From Campylobacter lari subsp. lari (lineage in GTDB: Bacteria > Campylobacterota > Campylobacteria > Campylobacterales > Campylobacteraceae): a stretch of 64,000 bases of DNA. This document shows, piece by piece, positions 1-9,744 of this stretch. The notes under the pieces were generated by a model. It made no database searches and was not told the DNA's origin. It saw only the letters and a program-made list of their open reading frames with translations. The stretch spans positions 310,001 through 374,000 of the forward strand of contig NZ_CP053830.1 in the NCBI RefSeq assembly GCF_013372185.1. Reading direction: 5' to 3'. Positions within the stretch are counted from its first letter, which is position 1, and every line of letters begins with the position of its first letter. Made by a program: the position numbers and the translations under genes.

Positions 1-380
1 TAATGTTTTTCTTGGGTTCTGCGCACTTAATTTTTATCATTACTAATGCAGATAAAATCAGTGCTGATATGTCAGGTGATAGAGTAGTGAGCCATTTTAT
101 GTGGTTGTTTTACATTGCCTTATTAATTTGTGTTGAGTTGCATGGTAGTATTGGTCTTTATAGATTATGTGTAAAATGGGGTTGGTTCGAAGGTAAAGAT
201 GCAAAAGAAAGTCGTAAAAAACTTAAAAAAGCAAAATGGTTTATTAGTATTTTCTTCTTAGTTTTGGGTGTATTAAGCTTAGCTGCTTTTGCAAAAATAG
301 GCTTTAATAATTACCAAAACAACTCTGTAGCGCAAATAGTAAAAACTTATGATGGAGCTAAATATGAACATACAATATAG
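1..380 (+). CDS. frdC: Fumarate reductase cytochrome b subunit FrdC (3' part)
   Basis: This is the C-terminal part of the membrane-anchoring dihaem cytochrome b subunit of quinol:fumarate reductase; its start lies before the window. The visible 125 residues hold two hydrophobic segments (about residues 30-55 and 78-100), with a His in the first segment ([12 protein letters not shown]) that fits a haem ligand of the epsilonproteobacterial type. The full family protein is about 250 residues, so roughly half is missing. Its stop overlaps the frdA start by 17 bases, so translation of the two genes is probably coupled. The complex passes electrons from menaquinol to fumarate in the inner membrane. 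The identity is secure because frdA and frdB follow directly. Confidence 0.93.
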   Translation, partial: MFFLGSAHLIFIITNADKISADMSGDRVVSHFMWLFYIALLICVELHGSIGLYRLCVKWGWFEGKDAKESRKKLKKAKWFISIFFLVLGVLSLAAFAKIGFNNYQNNSVAQIVKTYDGAKYEHTI

Positions 381-2355
381 TGATGCTTTAGTTATTGGTG
401 GTGGTCTTGCAGGTTTAAGAGCTGCTATTGAAGTTGCAAAAAGTGGTCAAAGTGTAACTTTATTAAGTATTTGTCCAGTTAAAAGATCTCACTCAGCTGC
501 TGTACAAGGTGGTATGCAAGCAAGTTTAGGAAATAGCGTTAAAGGTGAGGGAGATAATGAAGATGTGCATTTTGCTGATACAGTAAAAGGGTCTGATTGG
601 GGCTGTGATCAAGAAGTTGCAAGAATGTTTGCACAAACTGCTCCAAAAGCTGTGCGTGAGCTTGCTGCTTGGGGTGTGCCTTGGACTAGGGTTACAAAAG
701 GACCTAGAACTGTTGTGATAAACGCTCAAAAAACTACTATTGAAGAAAAAGAAGAAGCACATGGTCTTATAAATGCAAGGGATTTTGGTGGTACTAAAAA
801 ATGGAGAACATGTTATATCGCTGATGCAACAGGACACTGTATGCTATATGGTGTGGCAAATGAAGCGATTAAACATCAAGTTAAAATCATCGATAGAATG
901 GAAGCAGTAAGAATTATCCATGATGGTAAAAAATGTCTAGGGGCTATTGCTAGAGATTTAACTAATGGGGAATTAATCGCTTATGTTGCTAGAGGAACTA
1001 TGATAGCAACTGGTGGTTATGGTAGAATTTATAAACAAACTACAAATGCTGTTATTTGTGAAGGTACAGGAGCTGCTATCGCGCTTGAAACTGGACTTTG
1101 CAGACTTTCAAATATGGAAGCAGTGCAATTTCATCCAACTCCAATCGTACCAAGTGGTATCTTACTAACCGAAGGTTGTAGAGGTGATGGTGGTATCTTA
1201 AGAGATGTTGATGGTTACCGCTTTATGCCTGATTATGAGCCTGAGAAAAAAGAACTTGCAAGCAGGGATGTTGTAAGTCGTAGAATGATGGAGCATATTA
1301 GAAAAGGTAAAGGTGTAAAAAGCCCTTATGGAGATCATTTGTGGCTTGATATTTCTATCCTTGGCCGTGCTCATGTTGAAAAAAATCTTCGTGATGTTCA
1401 AGATATTTGTAAGACATTTAATGGCATTGATCCTGCTGATGAGGGTCCAAAAGGCTGGGCACCAGTTTTACCTATGCAACATTACTCAATGGGTGGTATT
1501 AGAACAAAACCAACCGGTGAAAGTCAATGGCTAAATGGTCTTTTTGCATGTGGTGAAGCAGCTTGTTGGGATATGCACGGATTTAACCGTTTAGGTGGAA
1601 ATTCATGTTCAGAAACTGTTGTTGCAGGTATGATCGTAGGGGATTATTTTGCACAATATTGTAAAGAAAATGGTAATGATATTGATACAAATATCGTTAA
1701 ATCTTTCCTTTCTAAAGAGTATGATTACTTAAAATCTCTTGTTAGTAAAGAAGGAAAACATGATGTATTTGAAATCAAAAACAGAATGAAAGACATTATG
1801 TGGGAAAAAGTAGCTATCTTTAGAACAGGCCAAGGTCTTGAAGAAGCGGTTAAAGAGCTTGAAGAATTGTATCAAAAATCACTTGATCTAAAAGTACATG
1901 ATAAAGAATTAAAATGTGCAAACCCAGAGCTTGAAGAAGCTTATAGAGTTCCAAGAATGCTAAAAATTGCTTTATGTGTTGCTTATGGTGCGCTTTTAAG
2001 AACTGAAAGCCGTGGGGCTCATTATAGAGAAGATTATCCAAAAAGAGATGATTTAAATTGGATGAAAAGAACCAATACTTACTGGGTAGAAGGTGAAAGT
2101 ATGCCTAGAGTTGAGTATGAAGATCTTGACATTATGAAAATGGAAATCCCACCTGCATTTAGAGGTTATGGTGCTAAAGGAAATATCATTGAAAATCCAT
2201 TAAGTGAAAAACGCCAAGCTGAAGTTGATGCGATCCGCGAAAAAATGGAATCAGAAGGCAAAGGTAGGTATGAAATTCAACATGCTTTAATGCCTTATGA
2301 ATTACAAGCTAAATTTAAAGCACCAAATCAAAGAATAGGAGTTGATTATGAGTAG
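364..2355 (+). CDS. frdA: Fumarate reductase flavoprotein subunit FrdA
   Basis: This is the catalytic FAD subunit (663 residues) that reduces fumarate to succinate; in C. jejuni this enzyme is reported to serve as the succinate dehydrogenase as well. An N-terminal Rossmann motif ([10 protein letters not shown]) is followed by [10 protein letters not shown], whose His43 is the expected covalent FAD attachment site. Later come HPTPIVPSG, the capping region and RLGGNSCSE. An in-frame ATG lies 15 bases upstream at 349, but the one at 364 follows a GGAG ribosome site at 354-357 and gives the standard N terminus [14 protein letters not shown]. The end overlaps frdB by 8 bases. No missing key residue was seen. 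Confidence 0.97.
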   Translation: MNIQYSDALVIGGGLAGLRAAIEVAKSGQSVTLLSICPVKRSHSAAVQGGMQASLGNSVKGEGDNEDVHFADTVKGSDWGCDQEVARMFAQTAPKAVRELAAWGVPWTRVTKGPRTVVINAQKTTIEEKEEAHGLINARDFGGTKKWRTCYIADATGHCMLYGVANEAIKHQVKIIDRMEAVRIIHDGKKCLGAIARDLTNGELIAYVARGTMIATGGYGRIYKQTTNAVICEGTGAAIALETGLCRLSNMEAVQFHPTPIVPSGILLTEGCRGDGGILRDVDGYRFMPDYEPEKKELASRDVVSRRMMEHIRKGKGVKSPYGDHLWLDISILGRAHVEKNLRDVQDICKTFNGIDPADEGPKGWAPVLPMQHYSMGGIRTKPTGESQWLNGLFACGEAACWDMHGFNRLGGNSCSETVVAGMIVGDYFAQYCKENGNDIDTNIVKSFLSKEYDYLKSLVSKEGKHDVFEIKNRMKDIMWEKVAIFRTGQGLEEAVKELEELYQKSLDLKVHDKELKCANPELEEAYRVPRMLKIALCVAYGALLRTESRGAHYREDYPKRDDLNWMKRTNTYWVEGESMPRVEYEDLDIMKMEIPPAFRGYGAKGNIIENPLSEKRQAEVDAIREKMESEGKGRYEIQHALMPYELQAKFKAPNQRIGVDYE

Positions 2356-3073
2356 AAAATTAACAATAAGAGCATTTAAATATAATCCATTAAGTAAAAT
2401 TTCTAAGCCTCATTTTGTTACTTATGAGCTTGAAGAAACTCCATTTATGACGATTTTTGTGTGCTTAACTCAAATTAGAGAAAAAATGGATGCGGATTTG
2501 AGTTTTGACTTTGTATGTAGAGCAGGGATTTGTGGAAGCTGTGCTATGATGATTAATGGTAAGCCAAAGCTTGCTTGTAAAACATTAACAAAAGACTATC
2601 CAGATGGCGTTATAGAGCTTATGCCTTTGCCTGCTTTTAGACACATTAAAGATTTAAGTGTTAATACAGGTGAGTGGTTTGATAGTATGTGCAAACGCGT
2701 TGAAAGCTGGGTGCATAATGAAAAAGAAACAGATATTTCTAAACTTGAAGAGCGTATAGAACCAGAAGTTGCTGATGAGACTTTTGAACTTGATCGTTGT
2801 ATAGAGTGTGGAATTTGTGTTGCTTCTTGTGCGACTAAGTTAATGAGACCTGATTTTATCGCTGCTACTGGACTTTTAAGAACAGCTAGATACTTACAAG
2901 ATCCACACGATCATAGAACTATAGAAGATTTTTATGAATTAGTAGGCGATGATGATGGAGTATTTGGGTGTATGTCTTTACTTGCGTGTGAAGATAATTG
3001 TCCAAAAGAACTACCTTTACAAAGTAAAATTGCCTATATGAGAAGACAACTTGTCGCTCAAAGAAACAAATAA
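2348..3073 (+). CDS. frdB: Fumarate reductase iron-sulfur subunit FrdB
   Basis: This is the electron-transfer subunit (241 residues) that links the haems of FrdC to the flavin of FrdA. A plant-type [2Fe-2S] domain carries CRAGICGSC near residues 57-65. A bacterial ferredoxin domain carries [11 protein letters not shown] near residue 148 and a second Cys group ending in CEDNCPK. The start chosen is the ATG at 2348; an upstream in-frame TTG at 2342 would add only two residues. The 3' end overlaps the next gene by 23 bases, so the dynamin-like pair may be cotranscribed with frd, although this is not shown by the sequence alone. Confidence 0.96.
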   Translation: MSRKLTIRAFKYNPLSKISKPHFVTYELEETPFMTIFVCLTQIREKMDADLSFDFVCRAGICGSCAMMINGKPKLACKTLTKDYPDGVIELMPLPAFRHIKDLSVNTGEWFDSMCKRVESWVHNEKETDISKLEERIEPEVADETFELDRCIECGICVASCATKLMRPDFIAATGLLRTARYLQDPHDHRTIEDFYELVGDDDGVFGCMSLLACEDNCPKELPLQSKIAYMRRQLVAQRNK

Positions 3074-5276
3074 TCCTAGCCCCCAAGAAGATGGGGGCAT
3101 TAAAGTCTTACTAAAACAAATTTGGAAAAATCATAGCGTTTATCTTGATGTAAATACTCTTTTTGATGAGAGCTTAATTAATACTCAAAAAGCAGCAATT
3201 ATCTTAAGCACTAATCTTGATAATTATGAAAGATTTAGCGCTTTAAATGAATTCAAAAGTTTGATGAAAAGTTTAAATTTACGTTTAGATCTTTATAGCA
3301 TACAATATGCGCAAGTTTGTTTTATTAATGCTTTAAATTTTGGAATTTTAGATAAAAATGAGCTTTTAAAAGCTTTAGAAAAACTTCAAAAAATCACTGA
3401 TAATGCCCTGATATATGCTTTTGTATCTAAGCAAAAAATTATTCAAAAAGATTACAAACAAGAATTTAAAAACTCTCATCAAACACTAGATCTTATTAAC
3501 GAAAAATTACAAGAGCTTTGCGAGGATGAAAAAGCTCAAAAACTCTTACAAGAAGCTTTAGTTAAATTTAGTAATATTGATTTTTCTATCGCGGTGACTG
3601 GTGTTGTAAATGCTGGAAAATCAAGCATGCTAAATGCACTTTTAAAAAAAGAGTTTTTAGGAGTATCAAATGTGCCTGAAACTGCAAATTTAAGTATTTT
3701 AAAATACGGTAAAGAGCAAAAAGCTAAGATATATTTTTGGAATGAAGAAGAATGGCAAGATATTTTAAAAAGTTCTAATGATAATCAAGACATGCAAGAG
3801 CTTATAAAGCAATTAGAGCAAAATTTTAATTTAAATGAATACATCAAAAAAGAAAGCAAAAACATACAAATAAATTTTGATGAATTAAAAAACTATACTA
3901 GTGCAAAAAACAAAATCTCAGCACTTATTAAAAAAATAGAACTTTTTTCATCGCTTGATTTTTTAAAAGATAATGTTTGTATAGTTGATACCCCTGGGCT
4001 TGATGATGTGATTATCCAAAGAGAGCTTTTGACAAAAGCTTATATAAGCAAGGCTGATTTTTTAATCCACCTTATGAATGCTTCTCAAAGTCTTAGTCAA
4101 AAAGATTGTGATTTTATTATAGAGTGTTTATTAACTTCAAGAGTAAGCAAGCTTTTAATTGTGCTTACAAAGGCTGATTTATTAAGCGAAAAAGACTTGC
4201 AAGAAGTAATTAACTATACTAAAAATAAGCTCAAAGAAAATTTAATGCAAAAGCATTTAAATCAAGAATTATTAAATAATTTAGATTTTGTATGTATTTC
4301 TTCAAAATTAGCTAATGATTTTTACCAAAAAAGAGGTGGAAATTTAGAACAAAGCAATATTTTAACGCTAGAAGAACTCATAGTTAAAAGTTTATATGAT
4401 AAAAACAAAATTGCTCTAAGTGCTTATAAAAAAGAATTGTTATTGCATTTAGAAAAAATAGAAGAAAAAATTAAATTTTCTAATAAAATACTAAATTATG
4501 AAAATATCAAGCTTGATAAGCAAAATCAAGCTGTTATCAATGATTTTAAAGCAAAAAAAGAAAAATTAATGCAAATAAAAGCAGAATTAAGTGCTATTTT
4601 TAACGCAAAAGATGAAAATACTCAAGAAATTTTAACGCTTTTGCATTTGCTAGCTAAAAAATTAAAAGAAAAACTTATAGATGAGCTAAAATATAATCAA
4701 AATAATAAAATCAAAAACAGCACTCAAAGACTAAACACCATCATCGATACGACTTTAAAAGATGGAATTTTTGATCTTTTAAGAGAGTTAAAACAGCAAA
4801 GTGAGCAAAAGATTAATGAGCTTAAAAACACACTAAGCATAAAGTATGATTTTTTAAAAACTATATTAGAGCAAAGTTGTGATGATTTTAAAAGCAAGGT
4901 TGAAGCAAAAATAGAAGGTATTTTTAGCGATGATCTTTTTATAACATTAAAAACTGAACTTTTAAAAAATTTAGAATCAACTCAAGATATTTATAAACTA
5001 GAAAGCTCTTTAGAAAATCAAATTTTAAAAAAATTACAAACATTTAATATAGAAAAAATCGCCAAAGATTTAAAAAATAATCAAGAATTTTTTACTAATT
5101 TAGAGCTTAGTTTAAATTTATACGAAAAAGAGCAAGAAGAACAAATTAAAGATTTAAAAGATTTAATTTTACAAATAGAACAAAATGAGCAAAATTCTAA
5201 AGAGCTTTTAGAAAAAAACAATACAAAATTACAAAATTTAAAGACTTTAAAAACGGAGCTTTTAAATGCAAAATGA
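3051..5276 (+). CDS. Bacterial dynamin-like GTPase 1 (DLP1 type)
   Basis: This large GTPase (741 residues from a TTG start) resembles C. jejuni Cj0411, the first member of the heterotypic dynamin-like pair shown to form a membrane-tethering assembly. GTPase motifs in order are G1 GVVNAGKSS at about residue 184, switch region [14 protein letters not shown]3 DTPG at about 313 and G4 TKAD at about 373. The rest is a long charged helical region (about residues 450-740) expected to form the dynamin neck and trunk. The start is uncertain: no ATG exists near the N terminus, and TTG 3051 lies inside frdB behind a weak GAAG. The 3' end overlaps the second DLP gene by 11 bases. The membrane-tethering role is inferred from the family. 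Confidence 0.88.
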   Translation: MSLKETNNPSPQEDGGIKVLLKQIWKNHSVYLDVNTLFDESLINTQKAAIILSTNLDNYERFSALNEFKSLMKSLNLRLDLYSIQYAQVCFINALNFGILDKNELLKALEKLQKITDNALIYAFVSKQKIIQKDYKQEFKNSHQTLDLINEKLQELCEDEKAQKLLQEALVKFSNIDFSIAVTGVVNAGKSSMLNALLKKEFLGVSNVPETANLSILKYGKEQKAKIYFWNEEEWQDILKSSNDNQDMQELIKQLEQNFNLNEYIKKESKNIQINFDELKNYTSAKNKISALIKKIELFSSLDFLKDNVCIVDTPGLDDVIIQRELLTKAYISKADFLIHLMNASQSLSQKDCDFIIECLLTSRVSKLLIVLTKADLLSEKDLQEVINYTKNKLKENLMQKHLNQELLNNLDFVCISSKLANDFYQKRGGNLEQSNILTLEELIVKSLYDKNKIALSAYKKELLLHLEKIEEKIKFSNKILNYENIKLDKQNQAVINDFKAKKEKLMQIKAELSAIFNAKDENTQEILTLLHLLAKKLKEKLIDELKYNQNNKIKNSTQRLNTIIDTTLKDGIFDLLRELKQQSEQKINELKNTLSIKYDFLKTILEQSCDDFKSKVEAKIEGIFSDDLFITLKTELLKNLESTQDIYKLESSLENQILKKLQTFNIEKIAKDLKNNQEFFTNLELSLNLYEKEQEEQIKDLKDLILQIEQNEQNSKELLEKNNTKLQNLKTLKTELLNAK

Positions 5277-7083
5277 TTTGATTAATGATTTTTTAAAAGC
5301 TTATGAAAATGCTTATTGTAAAAGCTTTGATGATAGTTTTGAAGGAAAGATTTTAGCAATCAAAAATGCATTTTTAGAGCCAAGTTTGCATTTAAATGAT
5401 GTTTTTTTAAAAGATCTTGAGATGATCATAGCTAGCTATAAAAGAGCCATTAATGTGGCCATTATAGGGCAATTTTCCAGTGGTAAATCTACGCTTTTAA
5501 ATTTGATTTTGCAAAAAGAATGCTTACCAACAGGTGTGGTGCCAGTGACTTTTAAGCCTACTTTTTTACGCTATGCTAGGGAGTATTTTTTAAGAGTTGA
5601 ATATGAAGATGGCAGTGATGAGATTGTTGATATAAATGAGCTTGCTAAATTTAGCGATCAAAGAAATAAGCTAAAAGAAACCAAAAGTTTGCACCTTTTT
5701 GCACCTATTGAGCTTTTAAAAGATATCACGCTTATAGATACCCCGGGTCTAAATGCAAATACAACCGATACGCTAACTACTTTTCAAGAGCTTTCTTTTA
5801 TGCATAGTGCTATTTGGCTTAGTTTGATTGATAATGCAGGTAAAAAAAGTGAAGAAGATGCTATAAGAGCAAATGCCAAGCTTTTAGAGCGTGGTGGGAT
5901 TTGCGTGCTAAATCAAAAAGATAAATTAAACCAAGATGAGTTAGAAAATGTTTTAAATTATGCGCATTTGGTTTTTGATAAATATTTTGAAAAAATTATC
6001 GCAATTTCGTGCAAAGAAGCAAAGTATGATTTACAAAAATCAAATTTGCCTTTACTTTATGAGTATTTAAAAGGGCTTGATTATGAAAAAATTAAAAAAG
6101 ATTTTATTAAAGAAAAACTGAATGATTTATGTGAGCTTTTGTTAAATCAATACATTTTTTTGCAAGATATTTTAGAGCAATTAGAGCTTAAATTTAATGC
6201 TATTTTACACTCTTTTAAAGCAAATGTGTTAGAGCAAAAAATCAAAATTTTAAATCATAATTGTTTAGATAAATTAAAACTTGTTGGAGAAAAAATATCT
6301 CAAGAGATTTTAAAATTTATCAAAGAAAAAGATAGTAATTATTATAAAGAAGCTAAAGGCTTATTTAAGAAAAATCTTTATGAAAAAATCACCTATAAAG
6401 CACCTTATCTTTCAAGTGATGATGCATTTTTGGCTATGTTTTATAATTCTGAAACAATGAATAAAGAATTTAAAAAATTAAAAAGTGAAATTGCTTTAGA
6501 ATTTAATCAAATCAAAAATGATTTTTCTTCTTTTTTTACTAATTTAGAAGAGCAAATTTTGCTTTTTAAAGCCAAATTTTCAAATTTACAAAAAGAAAAT
6601 GATTTAGAAAGTGATGAAGAATTTGCAAATTTTAGAAGCTTTGCTAGTGCTAGCGAAGAGCTTTTTTTGAAAGATTTTAAAGAGTTGTTATTTAAAAGCA
6701 AACTTGAGCTTGATTTGTTTTTAGAAAAATTAAATTTAAAAGCTTTGGCAAATTATGAAAGTGCTACTAAACTTACTTTAGGATTTTTTAGTACAAAAAT
6801 GAGCGTGAGTAAAGAATTTTATGAGCTTGATAGCACTGAGTTTAGTTTGTATTATCCAAAAGCAAGTGAAGTGTATCAAAGGGTATTAACAGAGCTTAAT
6901 GTGTATGAATTTGAAGATTTACTCATCAATAAACCAACGATAATGAAAATTTTTAAAGACTATATGCAAAGCTTAGAAAATTTAATCCAAGAAAAAAAAG
7001 TTTATATAAAAAATTTAATCATAGAATTTGAAAACAAAAAAACGATGATTGAAAAGATTAAAAGTCAAATTTCTAAGCTTTGA
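5266..7083 (+). CDS. Bacterial dynamin-like GTPase 2 (DLP2 type)
   Basis: This is the partner dynamin-like protein (605 residues), resembling C. jejuni Cj0412. G1 is GQFSSGKST at about residues 68-76, G3 is DTPG at about 157, and G4 appears as NQKD at about 216. A long predicted helical region follows, with a short hydrophobic/aromatic stretch (LTLGFFSTKM) near residue 505 that could be the membrane-inserting tip. In the C. jejuni pair, two DLP2 molecules bridge DLP1 subunits; the 11-base gene overlap suits stoichiometric production. It ends 2 bases from the convergent pnuC stop. Confidence 0.88.
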   Translation: MQNDLINDFLKAYENAYCKSFDDSFEGKILAIKNAFLEPSLHLNDVFLKDLEMIIASYKRAINVAIIGQFSSGKSTLLNLILQKECLPTGVVPVTFKPTFLRYAREYFLRVEYEDGSDEIVDINELAKFSDQRNKLKETKSLHLFAPIELLKDITLIDTPGLNANTTDTLTTFQELSFMHSAIWLSLIDNAGKKSEEDAIRANAKLLERGGICVLNQKDKLNQDELENVLNYAHLVFDKYFEKIIAISCKEAKYDLQKSNLPLLYEYLKGLDYEKIKKDFIKEKLNDLCELLLNQYIFLQDILEQLELKFNAILHSFKANVLEQKIKILNHNCLDKLKLVGEKISQEILKFIKEKDSNYYKEAKGLFKKNLYEKITYKAPYLSSDDAFLAMFYNSETMNKEFKKLKSEIALEFNQIKNDFSSFFTNLEEQILLFKAKFSNLQKENDLESDEEFANFRSFASASEELFLKDFKELLFKSKLELDLFLEKLNLKALANYESATKLTLGFFSTKMSVSKEFYELDSTEFSLYYPKASEVYQRVLTELNVYEFEDLLINKPTIMKIFKDYMQSLENLIQEKKVYIKNLIIEFENKKTMIEKIKSQISKL

Positions 7084-7085
7084 TA

Positions 7086-7745
7086 TTAACTTGTTTGTTT
7101 TTTCCATACAAAAAAATAATAAATTCCTATAAGTAAAAATATAAAAGTATTTAAAAGTTGTGCTATGTTTTCTTGGTTTTGCTCAAAAAGTAAAAACCAA
7201 ATGATCAATGAAGCAATATTAGCTAGAGTAACTATAAAATAACTTTCCATATATCTTTTAACTTGCATATAAAATGCGATTAATTGTCCCATGATAGCAA
7301 AAGAATTTAGGTAAATAAAACTAGCGTTCATATTTTTTAAAATATAAGCATAAATTAAACTTGCAAATATTAAAAAAATTCCATAATAAATTCTTTTAAT
7401 ATTGTCTAATTTTCTTATGATAATTCTTGTTTTTTCTTTGTTTTGATTATTTTTCCAATGATAAATTCCATAAATATTAATAGGCAAATAAAAAAGATTT
7501 AACATCACATCACCATATAATTTCAACTCATAAGCAATGTATGCATAAGATAAAGAATACAATATCCCAAAAATAAAACAAACCACCTTCCCAGCGCCAG
7601 CAAAAAACACATATAAAACAGCATTTATAGCACTAAAAAGACTTAAAAAAGAACCATCATAAGTATAAGTTAAAAAAGTAATTATGCATATACTTATAAA
7701 AAGTGCGATATAAAATTTCAAAGAAATGTTAAATTGTGATAGCAT
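7086..7745 (-). CDS. pnuC: PnuC-type nicotinamide riboside (NAD precursor) transporter
   Basis: This 219-residue inner-membrane protein has about seven hydrophobic segments and the PnuC signature region (FYLPINIYGIYHWKNN at about residues 84-99). A charged cytoplasmic link follows, then NSFAIMGQLIAFYMQVKRYMES. PnuC proteins are facilitators for nicotinamide riboside or related vitamins. Its neighbours upstream on the same strand are a HugZ-like gene (30-base gap) and mdaB, an NAD(P)H-dependent reductase, so an NAD(P)-linked operon is plausible. Substrate specificity cannot be read from sequence; thiamine- or riboflavin-transporting relatives exist. Confidence 0.85.
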   Translation of the reverse strand: MLSQFNISLKFYIALFISICIITFLTYTYDGSFLSLFSAINAVLYVFFAGAGKVVCFIFGILYSLSYAYIAYELKLYGDVMLNLFYLPINIYGIYHWKNNQNKEKTRIIIRKLDNIKRIYYGIFLIFASLIYAYILKNMNASFIYLNSFAIMGQLIAFYMQVKRYMESYFIVTLANIASLIIWFLLFEQNQENIAQLLNTFIFLLIGIYYFFVWKKQTS

Positions 7746-7775
7746 AAAATATCCAAATATATTTTTGAATTGTTG

Positions 7776-8282
7776 TTACTTAGGATTATTAGAAAATTTA
7801 TGAGAAATTTTTCCTTTTGCATGCGTTATTATTTGAGCTTTTATATCATAAGCTTGTCCAAAACCTTTTACAAATCTTCCTTCTTTGAAATTTAATTTTA
7901 TAAGATGAAAATCTTGCATATTTTTTATCATTTTTATACTTTCATCGTTGTTATTTTGCGATAAAAACTCATCATAAATTTCATCAAATTTTTCATCTTT
8001 TTGCATAAAAATAGCTTCGCATTTATATCTTAATCTTTTTCTTAAAATAGCAGATACAGCTTTGCACTCATCTTCTAAAAACATTATTTCTATATTGTTT
8101 GGATTATTTTTTATATTTGAAAAATGTTCTGATATTTCACTTATGTATATAAAAAATCCATATTTACTTTTTATAAGTGGTGCATAAGAGCACATTACTT
8201 CATTATCTTTGCTTAAACTAGCTATGCAAACAGAGTTAAACTCATTTATAAAATCATTAATTTCTTTTTTTAAATTTTCCAT
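7776..8282 (-). CDS. HugZ/ChuZ-like split-barrel protein (short form)
   Basis: This 168-residue protein has the pyridoxamine-phosphate-oxidase-like split-barrel fold found in haem-degrading HugZ/HutZ/ChuZ proteins. The N-terminal SVCIASLSKDNEVMCSYAPL is the usual strand-turn-strand of the fold, and the C-terminal GRFVKGFGQAYDI matches the G-F-G-x-A-Y element of that family. Full HugZ/ChuZ proteins are about 250 residues, so this is a shortened relative lacking one domain. Haem-oxygenase activity is therefore only a guess, and a flavin-dependent reductase is the alternative. It overlaps mdaB upstream by 13 bases, so the two are translationally linked. Confidence 0.75.
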   Translation of the reverse strand: MENLKKEINDFINEFNSVCIASLSKDNEVMCSYAPLIKSKYGFFIYISEISEHFSNIKNNPNNIEIMFLEDECKAVSAILRKRLRYKCEAIFMQKDEKFDEIYDEFLSQNNNDESIKMIKNMQDFHLIKLNFKEGRFVKGFGQAYDIKAQIITHAKGKISHKFSNNPK

Positions 8283-8866
8283 TTTTTATCCAAATATATT
8301 TTTAAATGTTGCTCATAATCTTTGATAAATTTATCAACTTGAGGATTTTTACAAACATCATTTACTATAAAAGTCGGTAAAGCACTCATCCCCATATATT
8401 CATGAGCTTTATGTAAATGTAAATATACCATATCAACACCAACACCATCAAAAAATTCATTTTTTAAAGTAAAAGCTTCAATAGGCGCATTCCAAGTAAG
8501 AGAAAACATGTATTTTTTATCTTTTAACAAGCCACCTGTTCCATAATTTATGCTAGGATTAGCACTGCTTCTTCCATCGTTTATAAAAAATTTATCCTTA
8601 CCTTGTATATAAATTTCATCCATGTATTTTTTAACTATCCAAGGCTCTCCCATCCACCAAGCAGGCATTTGATACACCCAAACATCAGCCCACATAAGCT
8701 TTTGCACCTCTTCTTCTATATCATAAGCATTGTCTATAATGGTTTCTTTTATGTTGTAGTTTAATGATTTTAAAGTATTTTTTGCTATTTCTTGTAGGGT
8801 ATGATTTAACTTTCCTTTTGAAAATTTTAATTCCTTAGCGCCATTTAACAATAAAATATTTTTCAT
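8270..8866 (-). CDS. mdaB: MdaB-type NAD(P)H:quinone reductase
   Basis: This 198-residue flavodoxin-fold reductase resembles H. pylori MdaB and C. jejuni Cj1545c. The N terminus MKNILLLNGAKELKFSKG is the flavin phosphate-binding loop. WADVWVYQMPAWWMGEPWIVKKYMD is the family core, and YGTGGLL with SLTWNAP lies at the flavin edge. It reduces quinones by two electrons and protects against oxidative damage. It is the first gene of mdaB-hugZ-like-pnuC and is divergent from an HxlR regulator. Its promoter shares an upstream box with the adh promoter at 10849-10910 at the same distance, so the two reductases are probably co-regulated. Confidence 0.9.
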   Translation of the reverse strand: MKNILLLNGAKELKFSKGKLNHTLQEIAKNTLKSLNYNIKETIIDNAYDIEEEVQKLMWADVWVYQMPAWWMGEPWIVKKYMDEIYIQGKDKFFINDGRSSANPSINYGTGGLLKDKKYMFSLTWNAPIEAFTLKNEFFDGVGVDMVYLHLHKAHEYMGMSALPTFIVNDVCKNPQVDKFIKDYEQHLKIYLDKKWKI

Positions 8867-8894
8867 TATTTATCCTTGTTTTTAAATTTTTAAA

Positions 8895-8923
8895 ATTATA
8901 ATTTAACTATAATCTTATTTCAA
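8895..8923 (-). promoter_or_regulatory. Predicted mdaB promoter
   Basis: On the minus strand there is a TTGAAA -35 (plus-strand 8918-8923), 17 bases of spacer and a perfect TATAAT -10 (8895-8900), ending 28 bases before the mdaB ATG. The same arrangement is repeated in front of adh at 10849-10877. The shared 20-bp box at 8937-8956 lies 13 bases upstream of the -35. Confidence 0.75.
8908..8913 (+). promoter_or_regulatory. Predicted -10 box of the HxlR-family regulator gene
   Basis: A plus-strand TATAAT lies 52 bases before the regulator ATG, giving a start near 8920. The 20-bp shared box at 8937-8956 would then fall about +17 to +36, inside the transcript leader and overlapping its ribosome site. 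Bound regulator there would be expected to block its own transcription. Confidence 0.6.
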
Positions 8924-8936
8924 TACAGAAATTTAT

Positions 8937-8956
8937 GTAAGATACTATACTAAAGG
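8937..8956. promoter_or_regulatory. Shared 20-bp box, copy 1 (candidate HxlR-family operator)
   Basis: The box reads GTAAGATACTATACTAAAGG and contains two tandem ATACT units. An almost identical copy (19 of 20) lies at 10891-10910. Each copy begins 36 bases upstream of the -10 of a minus-strand reductase gene. The last bases here (AAGGA at 8953-8957) also serve as the ribosome site of the regulator gene at 8966. Confidence 0.7.
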
Positions 8957-8965
8957 AAAGTTAAA

Positions 8966-9295
8966 ATGCAACAAAAATGCGATTTTACAGAGTGTGGGTT
9001 TAACTATACTTTATCACTTATTTCGGGTAAATATAAAATGAGTGTTTTGTATTGTTTGTTTCGCTATGAGGTGGTAAGATACAATGAGCTTAAAAGATAT
9101 CTTGGTAATATTTCTTTTAAGACTTTAACGCATACTTTAAGAGAACTTGAAAATGATGATTTAATCACACGCAAAGAATATCCACAAATTCCACCAAAAG
9201 TAGAGTATAAACTCTCTAAAAAAGGTCAAAGTTTAATACCTATTTTACAAGCAATGTGCGAGTGGGGCGAGGAAAATCAAAAGGAAGAAAAATGA
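8966..9295 (+). CDS. HxlR-family transcriptional regulator (RrpA-like)
   Basis: This 109-residue winged-helix protein of the HxlR/MarR-type family has the signature order SLISGKYKMSVLYCLF, RYNELKRYLGNISFKTLTHTLRELENDDLI and YPQIPPKVEYKLSKKG. By position (next to mdaB, a lipocalin, adh and the hsd locus) it matches C. jejuni Cj1546, called RrpA and linked to oxidative and aerobic stress. Cys5, Cys10 and Cys30 in the N-terminal part are candidates for thiol-based sensing, as in the YodB and HypR relatives. Its stop overlaps the lipocalin start (ATGA). Boxes at 8937-8956 and 10891-10910 are candidate operators. Confidence 0.88.
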   Translation: MQQKCDFTECGFNYTLSLISGKYKMSVLYCLFRYEVVRYNELKRYLGNISFKTLTHTLRELENDDLITRKEYPQIPPKVEYKLSKKGQSLIPILQAMCEWGEENQKEEK

Positions 9296-9744
9296 TAGAA
9301 TTGTTAGATGGTATAAATTTAGAAAAATACATGGGTACATGGCTAGAAATGGCTAGAAAACCTGCTTTTTTTCAAAAAACCTGTAAAAGTGCTAAAGCAG
9401 AATACGAGCTAGAGTATGAAGGCTCTATGCCTATAATAAAAGTTAAAAATATATGCACCAAAGAAAATGGTGAAATTTCACAAGCAAATGGCAAAGCAAG
9501 AGTAAAATCTCCAAGAGCTTTAGCGGTTAAGTTTAGTATTTTTATGAATATTTTTAACAAGCCAAATTATGAGATTGTTTATATTGATACAAATTATCAA
9601 GTTTCTATTGTAGGTAGTCCTGATAAAAAATACTTATGGATTTTATCAAGAGAGATTTTAGTAAAAGAGCAAATAAACTCTTTGCTTGAAATAGCCAAGC
9701 AAAGAGGTTTTGACACTAGCGATGTGATTTTTGATGAGTATTAA
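9292..9744 (+). CDS. Lipocalin family protein (Blc-like)
   Basis: This 150-residue protein starts at the ATG 9292, which overlaps the regulator stop. An N-terminal lipocalin signature (LEKYMGTWLEMARKP, containing the GxW motif) is followed by alternating strands and the late YEIVYIDTNYQVSIVGSPDKKYLWILSRE, typical of the apolipoprotein-D/Blc group. Unlike E. coli Blc it has no signal peptide or lipobox, so it is probably cytoplasmic and binds a hydrophobic ligand there. It corresponds in context to Cj1547. Its stop overlaps the convergent adh stop by 4 bases. The ligand is unknown. Confidence 0.85.
   Translation: MIELLDGINLEKYMGTWLEMARKPAFFQKTCKSAKAEYELEYEGSMPIIKVKNICTKENGEISQANGKARVKSPRALAVKFSIFMNIFNKPNYEIVYIDTNYQVSIVGSPDKKYLWILSREILVKEQINSLLEIAKQRGFDTSDVIFDEY

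Noticed and set aside
7776-8282. HugZ-like gene as a truncated pseudogene of chuZ
   Set aside because: The frame is intact, with a proper start overlapping mdaB and the C-terminal motif retained; a short family form is more likely than decay.
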